64,000 nucleotides of DNA from Candidatus Bathyarchaeota archaeon (GTDB lineage Archaea; Thermoproteota; Bathyarchaeia; Bathyarchaeales; Bathycorpusculaceae). The notes under the pieces were generated by a model. It had not been told where the DNA came from. It searched no databases and saw nothing but the letters and a program-made list of their open reading frames with translations. How positions within the stretch are numbered: the first letter of the stretch is position 1; every line of letters begins with the position of its first letter. The stretch lies in assembly GCA_026014595.1 (NCBI GenBank), contig JAOZHY010000048.1:124001-188000 (forward strand), read 5' to 3'. This document shows, piece by piece, positions 55,898 to 64,000 of this stretch. The translations under genes were made by a program, and so were the position numbers.

Positions 55898-56785
55898 ATG
55901 ATAACTTCCATAACCCCCGCCGGACTTGCTGAAACTCTGCTCTGGGGAGTCGCTAACGGCTGCATTTACATTCTTTTAGCGACTGGACTGAACCTTATCT
56001 TCGGCGTCATGAAACTGGTCAATTTCGCTCATGGCCAATTGTTGATGGTTGGAGCTTTCGTAGCCTACGAAATAACCACATTTGCTGGTCTTAATCCGTA
56101 TGCGTCCATTCTTGTTTCGATGGGTTCTTTGGCTTTGATTGGAATCGTGATTGAAAAATTCGCCTTTCGCAAGGTTCGCGGAACTGAGAAATTGAACGAG
56201 ATTTTCATCAGCCTTGGCTTAATCTACGTGTTTCAAAACATCGCCACTCTCTTATGGGTGGAAAATTACAATATCCGAATCCCAAGCCCGCTTGAAGGCT
56301 TAAACCTTTCATTTGGCGCAGTGGCAATCGGCTATGATCGAATACTTGCCATGGTAAGCGTGGTTGTAATACTCATCGGGTTATTGTTGTTGACTAAGAA
56401 AACCAAGATCGGTTTGGCCATGAGGGCAACAAGCCAAAAAAGCGATGCAGCAATGCTAATGGGCATAAACATCAACAGAGTGTACCTTTACACTTTTGCG
56501 GTTGGCGCAGCGTTGGCGGGCGCCGCTGGCGCGCTTTACGGGATACTTTTCCCGTTCAATCCCGCTATAGGAGCGCTTCCGACAATCAAAGCCTTTGCAA
56601 TCATCATACTTGGCGGGCTAGGCAGCATACCAGGCGCAGTAATAGGCGGCTTACTTTACGGCATTGCTGAGAACACGGCGGTGTACATGTTAGGCGGAAT
56701 TTGGCAAGACGCTATAGCTTTCGCTTTGCTAATAGCGGTGCTGGTGATCAGACCAACAGGACTCTTCGGTGAAAAAGGTGAGTAA
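55898..56785 (+). CDS. livH: Branched-chain amino acid-type ABC permease
   Basis: ATGLNLIFGVMKLVNFAHGQLLMVGAF. Confidence 0.92.
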   Translation: MITSITPAGLAETLLWGVANGCIYILLATGLNLIFGVMKLVNFAHGQLLMVGAFVAYEITTFAGLNPYASILVSMGSLALIGIVIEKFAFRKVRGTEKLNEIFISLGLIYVFQNIATLLWVENYNIRIPSPLEGLNLSFGAVAIGYDRILAMVSVVVILIGLLLLTKKTKIGLAMRATSQKSDAAMLMGININRVYLYTFAVGAALAGAAGALYGILFPFNPAIGALPTIKAFAIIILGGLGSIPGAVIGGLLYGIAENTAVYMLGGIWQDAIAFALLIAVLVIRPTGLFGEKGE

Positions 56786-57814
56786 ATGAATTTCAAAGCA
56801 TTGTTGACTACATCTCTTAAGTCGCGAAAGTTTCAGTATGCTCTGGCATTCATAGCTTTTGTAGCGGTGCTTCCGCTTTTCGTGAGAAGCGAATACCTAA
56901 TCGGTAATGTCCTGACAGTGATGATTATCTTTGCGCTTTATGCCTCAAGCTGGAATCTTTTGGCTTATTCTGGGCAGGGCTCTCTTGGTCATGCGGCTTT
57001 CTTAGGAATAGGTGGCTTCACTTCAGCTTTGGTGGCTATTAGACTGGGGATCCCTCCAATCGTGGGATTATTCATAGGCGGCTTGTTGTCAGCAGGCATC
57101 GGTCTCTTGGTCGGTCTTGCATGCGTTAGGTTGAAAGCGTGGTTCTTGGCAATGGTCACATTTGGTTTTTCAGTAATTGCAGTCACCATAGTCAGCCAGT
57201 TTGACAGCGTTTTCGGGGGCATGATTGGTTTTGCCACGCCAACCATCGTTCCGCAAGGCGTTCCATTCTTTTATGCCACGTTGGCGATAGTGACGGTTTC
57301 CATAGGTGCCATTTTTCTGGTTATGAGATCCAAATGGGGTCTGGCCTTCAAAGCTATTCGTGAAAACGAGCTTGAAGCAAAGATGATTGGCATTAACACG
57401 GCAAAATACAGGCTACTAGCGTTCATTATCAGTACTTTCTTCGCGGGTTTGGCGGGGGGACTCTACGCTGAATCAGCACTTTTCATCCAAATCTCGATTT
57501 TTGAACCCTACTACTCTTTTCTCCCGCTCATCATGGCAGTAATCGGGGGATTAGGAACATTAGAAGGACCAATCATAGGATCAATCATCATAGTAGCAAT
57601 CGACTCCTTCGCACACCTTTCTTACGATTTTCTGCAGCCTCTGAGTCCACTTTTTCCAGGAGTGAACAACATTGGACCACCATTAAAATTCGTGGGTTTG
57701 GGGCTCTTCCTTATCGTGGTAGTCATATTCCTTCCAAAGGGAATTACATCTCTTCTCCATAGGTTGTATGATTATTTGCGTGAGGGCGAAACAAAAAAGG
57801 TGAAGGAAAAATGA
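56786..57814 (+). CDS. livM: Branched-chain amino acid-type ABC permease
   Basis: SWNLLAYSGQGSLGHAAFLGIGGFTSAL. Confidence 0.92.
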   Translation: MNFKALLTTSLKSRKFQYALAFIAFVAVLPLFVRSEYLIGNVLTVMIIFALYASSWNLLAYSGQGSLGHAAFLGIGGFTSALVAIRLGIPPIVGLFIGGLLSAGIGLLVGLACVRLKAWFLAMVTFGFSVIAVTIVSQFDSVFGGMIGFATPTIVPQGVPFFYATLAIVTVSIGAIFLVMRSKWGLAFKAIRENELEAKMIGINTAKYRLLAFIISTFFAGLAGGLYAESALFIQISIFEPYYSFLPLIMAVIGGLGTLEGPIIGSIIIVAIDSFAHLSYDFLQPLSPLFPGVNNIGPPLKFVGLGLFLIVVVIFLPKGITSLLHRLYDYLREGETKKVKEK

Positions 57815-58203
57815 AGGGAACTGACTACTTCAGGGAGTTCTTAGGCGTCAAAGTTCTCGATGCCAAAGACGGCTACGCAAAAGTATCTATGCAAATAGCC
57901 AAAGAACACACCAACTCCGTGGGAATGACGCACGGCGGTGTAGTTTTCGCTTTAGCTGACTGCGCGTTCGCAGAAGCCGTAAACTTCGGGGAAAAACAAG
58001 CCGTCGCGGTTCAAGTGGGCATAAACTTTCTCAAACCCAGCGTGGAAGGCGACGTTTTGACGGCTGAGGCAGTGCGAATCTCGGAAGGGAAAACTTTCGC
58101 GTTATGCGACGTAAAGGTCAGCAAAGGCGACAGGTTAATCGCGTCGTTCTCAGGTTTAGCGTACAAACTGCAGCCTGAAAAGCCGTCCTCAAACAGCCAA
58201 TAA
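57811..58203 (+). CDS. paaI: PaaI-family thioesterase
   Basis: NSVGMTHGGVVFALADCAFAEAVN hotdog motif; 4 bp overlap with livM. Confidence 0.9.
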   Translation: MKGTDYFREFLGVKVLDAKDGYAKVSMQIAKEHTNSVGMTHGGVVFALADCAFAEAVNFGEKQAVAVQVGINFLKPSVEGDVLTAEAVRISEGKTFALCDVKVSKGDRLIASFSGLAYKLQPEKPSSNSQ

Positions 58204-58293
58204 CGCTCGCATGCCGTAAAGTGCTGATGCCCCAAAACCTGTGCGGCTCAAACGCGAAATGTTTCCGTTATGTTGAAGCCTACAGTTTTGTGT

Positions 58294-59541
58294 TCAGTTG
58301 TCGTAGGTTCCTCTTTTAATTTTTTCCGCCAGCAAGTGAACAAACTCAATAGGCCAGACATCGTCAGCCACGTCATCGGTAAGTACATTGCGTTCATGAT
58401 AGTATGATATGAGATCGTTTTTCAGCAGCAATATCAACAGAAATTCGTGTCCATACGTCCGTTTGAAAAGCGCATACTTGCGAGCCTGTCTTGTAGTCAT
58501 TTCAAAATGAGGCTCCAGAATAATCCTTCTTCCTTCCACCGACTTGTCTAAAATGAAGTCTGGCGTGTACTTGTCACCAGGCAACGGGAAAGTGATTGCC
58601 TCATAGCTGTATGGAATCCTCAGGTTGGAAAGCACTTTTGCGGTTTCTTTCTCCCAGCCGCTCTTGTAACGGCTTAATTTTTGGTAGTGGGACTGCGGAT
58701 GCCCCGTTACGGTGGTCATGTAGTCAAAGAATTGCAGTGCTTCTTTCAACGTGTTTGTGTTCAAGTTTTTTTGCTTCAGCCACCTGCCTATCAAGAAAAA
58801 GGGATAGTCCACTTTTGCAGGATCTTGGGGAAACATTTTCTTAGCGAAGCTGGTAATTCTTTCGGTAGCCAGCACTACTCGGTCCTCATCTCTAAACAGA
58901 GATTGTATGGGTGAATTAATTAGACCCAAGCTGATCGCAACATGGGCGTTCTCAACGGTTAACGGGACATACAGGTCTTCTGGTGAAAAATGGTCAAGAA
59001 TTCTCAGGTCTGGGTGAGGTCTCACCATCCACCTCATGTAGGTCCAAGCTTTGTTTTTGTATGATCCCCTCATTTTCTCGATGTTTTGGCTGAGGTCCTC
59101 AACCAAATCTTTGGGTTTGCTGAATTCTTGAGAATATTTTATGAGGTTTCTTTCCGCCTTATTCTTGACAAACATGTTGACACTGGTCAAGATTTCGGGA
59201 ATCAGTTGCTTGCGGGGACCAAGAGCATCGTAAAACCCGCATTTCACAATCTTTTCTTCGAGCAGGTGAGGCTTGTATATCTCGAAAAGTCTGCTGCCAA
59301 ATGCCTTGTGAAGGCATATGAGGAGCCTTCTGGCGTTTTCAGAAAAGCCAATAAGCCCATCTTCAAGCACCGATGCCGCTAACAGCAAGTAGTGTGCCGC
59401 CACCTTTCTTTCTTCAGGATTTTTGGAGTAAGGGTTCAAGAGCAGTCTTGGACTCATTCTTCTGTCCCATTGAATGTCGACAACGTTTGAGTTAGTGTTT
59501 ACAAACTTCAAAAGCAAAGAAAATAGGTCGTCTGTTGCCAT
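58294..59541 (-). CDS. DUF2400-like (HhH-like) domain + C-terminal PD-(D/E)xK-like domain protein
   Basis: WTYMRWMVRPHPDLRILDHFSPEDLYVPLTVENAHVAISLGL; C-terminal GWEKETAKVLSNLRIPYSYEA...YTPDFILD...RIILEPHFEMT. Confidence 0.5.
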   Translation of the reverse strand: MATDDLFSLLLKFVNTNSNVVDIQWDRRMSPRLLLNPYSKNPEERKVAAHYLLLAASVLEDGLIGFSENARRLLICLHKAFGSRLFEIYKPHLLEEKIVKCGFYDALGPRKQLIPEILTSVNMFVKNKAERNLIKYSQEFSKPKDLVEDLSQNIEKMRGSYKNKAWTYMRWMVRPHPDLRILDHFSPEDLYVPLTVENAHVAISLGLINSPIQSLFRDEDRVVLATERITSFAKKMFPQDPAKVDYPFFLIGRWLKQKNLNTNTLKEALQFFDYMTTVTGHPQSHYQKLSRYKSGWEKETAKVLSNLRIPYSYEAITFPLPGDKYTPDFILDKSVEGRRIILEPHFEMTTRQARKYALFKRTYGHEFLLILLLKNDLISYYHERNVLTDDVADDVWPIEFVHLLAEKIKRGTYDN

Positions 59542-59647
59542 GGTGTCCGCGCCTTAACTACTTTAATTAATGTCACGATGACCTTAAATAACTATGCTGA
59601 TAGCAACGTGCCGTCTCGACTTCACCGTTCATATTTTTGACAGCCAT

Positions 59648-62380
59648 TCACTTTTTCATTTTGCTGTTAACGAATTTTCTTATCTCATCAGCAATGAAGA
59701 CTGAACTGGAAACAAGAACTATGAGCAACCAGTCCCAGGCTGAAAGCGAAGTGGTGCCTAACGCTGTTTGCAGCGGAGACAAAACAGTCGCCAGCACCTG
59801 CAATAAAACAGAGGTCGCAATGCCAGCTAGCAAGTACTTGTTGGTGGTTAAGCCAATTTTAAAAACAGATGTTGTTCTCGACCTGCAGTTCAATGCGTTG
59901 AACACTTGGAACAGCGCTATAGTGGTGAAGGCTAACGTCTGAGCTCTTTGGATACCTCCATTGCTGTATCCGCTTGTAAAAAGCCACAGGGTTCCAACAG
60001 CCATAAAGACGCCCACGTAAACGATGTTTAACATCGTGTCTCGATTGATTATCCTTTCTTTGGGCTTCCTTGGCGGCTGGTCCATGACGCCTTTCTCTTT
60101 TGGCTCCATGGCTATGAACTTGTCAAGCAAACCGTCGGTTACTAAGTTAACCCACAATATCTGAACTGGAGTAAAAATAAGAGGGACACCTGGCAAAAGA
60201 ATTAGAGCAGCGAGTATCGTGATGATTTCGCCCGTATTAGTTGAAATGAGGTATTTGACGACTTTTCTGATGTTTTCAAACACTACACGGCCTTCTTCCA
60301 CCGCGTTGACGATGCTCGCAAAATTGTCGTCAGTCAAAACCATGTCAGCTGTCTCTTTTGTGACATCGGTTCCCGTAACACCCATTGCAACACCTATTTC
60401 TGCCGCCTTCAAAGCGGGAGCATCGTTGACGCCGTCACCCGTCATAGCCACAATATGACCCTTACGTCTCAGGGACTCCACAACCCGATATTTGTGCGTC
60501 GGAGACACACGAGCAAACACTGCAACGTCGCTTATCACGGCGTCCAATTCGTCATCAGACATGCCGTCAAGGTCGGCACCTGTGAGAACCTTAGAGCCTG
60601 AGCCTAAGATGCCTATTTCTTTTGCAATAGCCTCCGCAGTAAGCTTGTGATCGCCTGTAGCCATGATCACTTTGATTCCGGCTTTTTTGCAGAGTTGAAC
60701 GGCAGGCTTGGCTTCAGGTCTAGGCGGGTCAATCATTCCTGCAAGACCAATGAAAACGAGTTTGGCGCGTCCTCGCTGGATATCACTCTTAACATCGTCA
60801 CGTTCTTTTGCGTCTATCGGCTCATAAGCGATGGCAAGTACCCTTAATGCTTCGCTAGCCATTTGCGTGCTGATCCGCAGAAGTGCCTCTTTCTTTTGCG
60901 GCGTAAGCCGTTTTGTTTTGCCGTCTTCGAGAATGTCGGAGCATCTTTCCAATATGGTTTCCGGTGCGCCTTTAACGTAGACATGAAGCTTTTCCGTGGA
61001 GACCTTGTGGAAAGTAGCCATGTACCTGTCTTTTGGGTCAAACGGAATCTCATCCACCCGAGGATATTTATCTTCTAAGTCGTCTTTCTGAAAACCTGCT
61101 TTTGCCGCCGCAACAACCAGCGCGCCTTCCGTTGGGTCACCATAAATTTCCCATTGCTGTTTCCCATCGAGCTTGTGACGCCTCAGCCGAGCGTCGTTAC
61201 AGAGAGCAGCGATTTGGAGAAGGAAGCTAAGCGAATCATCCTTTGCTGCGTCTACTGGTTTGCCATCAACTTCAAAATGTCCCTCTGGAGTGTACCCAGC
61301 GCCTGTGACCTTCACCATTTTGTTGTTTACAAATATTTTCTGGGTAGTCATCTGATTGGTCGTCAGCGTTCCAGTTTTGTCTGTGCAAATCGCTGTGGCA
61401 GAGCCTAACGTGTCAACTGCCTGCAACTTTCGGATTATGGCATTCCGTTTTGCCATTCTGTGTACGCCAATCGCCAAGGTTATTGTTATCACGACGGGCA
61501 AGCCTTCAGGGATAGCTGAGACCGCTGCAGCCAGAACGAACAAAAATGCCTCGAGGAATTCAAATCCGCGGATGAGACTGATTATTAATATTACGCCGCT
61601 TGCCAGCAGTGCAAACATTCCGAGTTTCTTGCTCAGGTCTACTGTTTGCTTCTGAATAGGAGTCGCGGCTTTTTCAGTCTCTTTTATCAGTTTAGCTATT
61701 TTGCCTATTTCGGTTCTCATTCCTGTGGAGACAACAACGGCTTTCCCTCTTCCCCGCGTAACTATCGTGCCTGAAAAAGCCATGTTTGTCCTATCAGCAA
61801 CTGGCAAGTCTTTCTCAAGGGTGACAACCGCTTTTTTAACTGGTGTTGATTCGCCCGTTAACATGGATTCGTCTATTTCAAGATTCGCAACCTCAAAAAT
61901 GCGGGCGTCAGCTGGAACTTTATCTCCAGCGTCCAAGTCTATTATGTCGCCTGGAACTATCTCTCTCGTTTTGACCCGCATTTCTACGCAACCGCCCGTT
62001 TCAGGGCAGTCTCGAATTACCTCTGCTTCTGGCGCCGCCATCGTTTTTAGGGCTTCAAGGGCTGCTTCTGCCTTGTATTCTTGGAAAAATCCAATGGCAG
62101 TGTTCAAGGCTATGACAACGGCGATGACCGTCATGTCGATGTATTTTCCGACAAATAACGAAATCAGCGCTGCGGCGACAAGGACAACGACAAGAGGACT
62201 TTTCAGTTGGCGCGCGAGAAGAGCCCATGTGAGTGTCTTCTTCTCTTCTTCCAGCTCGTTTGCGCCGTATATCTGCAGTCTCTTCTCTACTTCAGCTGTT
62301 GTCAATCCTCTTTCGCTTGTATTAAGCTGCTTGAAGACTTCTTCAACGCTTAGATTATGCCAGACCGTTTCCTGAACCAC
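59648..62380 (-). CDS. P-type (IIA/Ca2+-type) cation-transporting ATPase
   Basis: CSDKTGTLT-equivalent ICTDKTGTLTTNQMT, TGESTPV, ATGDHKLTAEAIAKEIGIL, GDGVNDAPALKAAEIGVAMG. Confidence 0.94.
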   Translation of the reverse strand: MVQETVWHNLSVEEVFKQLNTSERGLTTAEVEKRLQIYGANELEEEKKTLTWALLARQLKSPLVVVLVAAALISLFVGKYIDMTVIAVVIALNTAIGFFQEYKAEAALEALKTMAAPEAEVIRDCPETGGCVEMRVKTREIVPGDIIDLDAGDKVPADARIFEVANLEIDESMLTGESTPVKKAVVTLEKDLPVADRTNMAFSGTIVTRGRGKAVVVSTGMRTEIGKIAKLIKETEKAATPIQKQTVDLSKKLGMFALLASGVILIISLIRGFEFLEAFLFVLAAAVSAIPEGLPVVITITLAIGVHRMAKRNAIIRKLQAVDTLGSATAICTDKTGTLTTNQMTTQKIFVNNKMVKVTGAGYTPEGHFEVDGKPVDAAKDDSLSFLLQIAALCNDARLRRHKLDGKQQWEIYGDPTEGALVVAAAKAGFQKDDLEDKYPRVDEIPFDPKDRYMATFHKVSTEKLHVYVKGAPETILERCSDILEDGKTKRLTPQKKEALLRISTQMASEALRVLAIAYEPIDAKERDDVKSDIQRGRAKLVFIGLAGMIDPPRPEAKPAVQLCKKAGIKVIMATGDHKLTAEAIAKEIGILGSGSKVLTGADLDGMSDDELDAVISDVAVFARVSPTHKYRVVESLRRKGHIVAMTGDGVNDAPALKAAEIGVAMGVTGTDVTKETADMVLTDDNFASIVNAVEEGRVVFENIRKVVKYLISTNTGEIITILAALILLPGVPLIFTPVQILWVNLVTDGLLDKFIAMEPKEKGVMDQPPRKPKERIINRDTMLNIVYVGVFMAVGTLWLFTSGYSNGGIQRAQTLAFTTIALFQVFNALNCRSRTTSVFKIGLTTNKYLLAGIATSVLLQVLATVLSPLQTALGTTSLSAWDWLLIVLVSSSVFIADEIRKFVNSKMKK

Positions 62381-62625
62381 AGAGATTTCCTCAGAAAAGT
62401 GATGATTAGATTGTGATTACCTTATCTTTTCATTGGTATATAAATGATTTTATGCGTTCAATCAGCCCTAGCTTCGGCAGCGCAAACTTGGCATGCGCCC
62501 TTTGCTATTAAGAGGAAATCCCAGTCCATTTAATCAAAAATCTAAAAGCTTAAAAGCGCTTGAAATTAAATAGTTTCAACGAAGCTAATTATGTTCTGTT
62601 TAACCTTGAAAGGAGGTGATTTCTT

Positions 62626-63438
62626 TTGAATTATGAAGAAAGACTGAAAATAATTGCGAAGTCGCCTATCTCATTCAGCTATTTAAGGCGGTTCAACATC
62701 GGCGCAGGTATTCTTCATTTGTCCCAGGGAATTTTGATGCTTGTGCTGGGCACTTTAATATCTTGGGAAAGAGACATTTACACGTTTTACTTAAAATTTA
62801 ACATAGGTCCGCCGATTTCTGTTGCGCCTAACCCGCAGGTTCTATTTGCGTTAACTAATCTTGGCGTTATAGTTGCCTCGTTCCCGTTGCTGTCAGCTTT
62901 AGCTCATTTCATTATAGCTTTTCCGAAAAACCGAGAATATAATGAGAATTTGAAAAGAGGCATGAATCCTTACCGTTGGTATGAATATGCATTTTCCAGC
63001 TCGATAATGATAGTGTTAATTGCGACGTTTGTCGGCGTCTGGGATTTCTGGTCTTTAGTTATGATTTTCACTTTAAATGCGATGATGATAATGTTCGGCT
63101 ACTACATGGAAGTGGTGAATCAAAAAGCTGAGAAAACATCATGGTTGCCGTTTATTCTGGGATGTGTATCCGGCGGAGTTCCATGGGTGATTCTTTTCGC
63201 CTATTTCGCAGCAGCAATTACCTCAACGGGAACTAACCCGCCCACGTTCGTCTACCTAATATTCTTCATCTACTTCGCCGTATTCAACGTCTTCGCCTTG
63301 AATATGGTGCTGCAATACAAAGGCGTGGGCTCGTGGAAAGACTATCTTTACGGCGAACGCGTCTACATAATATTAAGCTTCGTAGCCAAAACCGCGCTGG
63401 CATGGCTAGTTTTCATCGGAATATACGCGCCCTTCTAA
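62626..63438 (+). CDS. Heliorhodopsin
   Basis: 7 TM; heliorhodopsin-type blocks RRFNIGAGILHLSQG, LLSALAHFI, NPYRWYEYAFSSSIMIVLIATFVGVWD, NMVLQYKGVGSWKDYLYGERVYIILSFVAKTALAWLVF with retinal Lys. Confidence 0.93.
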   Translation: MNYEERLKIIAKSPISFSYLRRFNIGAGILHLSQGILMLVLGTLISWERDIYTFYLKFNIGPPISVAPNPQVLFALTNLGVIVASFPLLSALAHFIIAFPKNREYNENLKRGMNPYRWYEYAFSSSIMIVLIATFVGVWDFWSLVMIFTLNAMMIMFGYYMEVVNQKAEKTSWLPFILGCVSGGVPWVILFAYFAAAITSTGTNPPTFVYLIFFIYFAVFNVFALNMVLQYKGVGSWKDYLYGERVYIILSFVAKTALAWLVFIGIYAPF

Positions 63439-63511
63439 CCCCCCTTTCTTTACAAGCACCGAGTAAAATGGCGAAACATCAACAAACCCGCGTGAACTGC
63501 ATAAATCCAAG

Positions 63512-64000
63512 CTATTTCCAGTAATCCCCAACGTTATATGAAAGCGTGTAATCCAGTTCTGTCAGCGCCTCAGGATATGGCTCCAGCACCGTCTGCGCAG
63601 ATAAGTAATCTTGCTTGAACCTTATTATCCACGCTTTCAGGATGCCCAGTAAGGCGCTTAGCGGAAGCTGACCCGCTCGGTATTTTTCCACATGCCCGAT
63701 GAAAAAGGCTTTTTCCTCTTTTGAGAGGCCGCTTGAGAAATATCCCATAATTTTCAAGAGTACATTGGCATATGAGCCCGTGCTTGGCGTTTTAGCCAGC
63801 GCCAAAGTCAAATGCCTCTTGTACTCTTCAAAAAGCTCTCTTGCTGGTTTGCCTTCCTGGTTGGCAACTATTTTCCCCATGTATCCAAGTTCTTTTTGGC
63901 TGTATGCCGTAAGTAAATACTTGCTTTCAGAGTGGAAACGGATTAAGCTGCTGATTTGTCCAGTTTTCGCGGCAGCTCTAAAACTTGCCAAGGCGAAAAG
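63512..64000 (-). CDS. DUF1722 (YbgA-like) domain protein, truncated by window end
   Basis: IRFHSESKYLLTAYSQKELGYMGKIV...GSYANVLLKIMGYFSSGLSKEEKAFFIGHVEKYRAGQLPLSALLGILKAWI...YLSAQTVLEPYPEAL; frame stays open to 64000. Confidence 0.85.
   Translation of the reverse strand, partial: LFALASFRAAAKTGQISSLIRFHSESKYLLTAYSQKELGYMGKIVANQEGKPARELFEEYKRHLTLALAKTPSTGSYANVLLKIMGYFSSGLSKEEKAFFIGHVEKYRAGQLPLSALLGILKAWIIRFKQDYLSAQTVLEPYPEALTELDYTLSYNVGDYWK

Noticed and set aside
61701-62375. 224-aa plus ORF over the P-type ATPase
   Set aside because: Antisense shadow ORF, Ser/Thr-rich.
1-64000. CRISPR arrays, tRNA, rRNA, IS elements
   Set aside because: No regularly spaced repeats, no cloverleaf/T-loop pattern, no transposase ORF seen; tRNAscan/cmscan would be decisive.

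Overview
This is a 64 kb archaeal window. Gene content suggests a TACK-type, possibly Bathyarchaeia, genome (inference only): archaeal LonB, Hjc, Lsm, PyrI, TrmB regulators, Tsr3 and a Cren7-like small protein. Roughly 50 protein genes can be supported. I saw no rRNA, tRNA, CRISPR array or IS element.

Main protein-level observations:
(1) A heliorhodopsin gene with the retinal lysine, convergent with a DUF1722/YbgA gene that runs off the window edge.
(2) An ApgM-family gene > L-Thr-P decarboxylase (CobD) > CbiB operon. It suggests the 'phosphoglycerate mutase-like' protein is a non-orthologous L-threonine kinase for cobalamin.
(3) An indolepyruvate:ferredoxin oxidoreductase alpha subunit with a four-cluster HycB-like ferredoxin module inserted in its TPP half, inside a liv-paaK-ior-paaI island.
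(4) A duplicated divergent TrmB/PQQ-propeller surface-protein cassette. In the second copy both genes are broken by +1 homopolymer shifts, and both copies carry palindromes in the shared promoter region.
(5) Natural DUF35-HMG-CoA synthase, MshEN-GT2 and HhH-like/nuclease-like fusions.

Main non-coding observations:
- Seven copies of GTATACRAAAGCATCACC(AAAACAC), all intergenic and confined to 21.9-35.2 kb.
- Two copies of an ACTTTTTA-N3-TAAAAAGT palindrome with conserved flank.
- A diverged ~115 bp dispersed repeat.
- Several long hairpins.
- Several small genes below the ORF-track cutoff.

All family assignments are from motif and sequence recognition; no database search was run.
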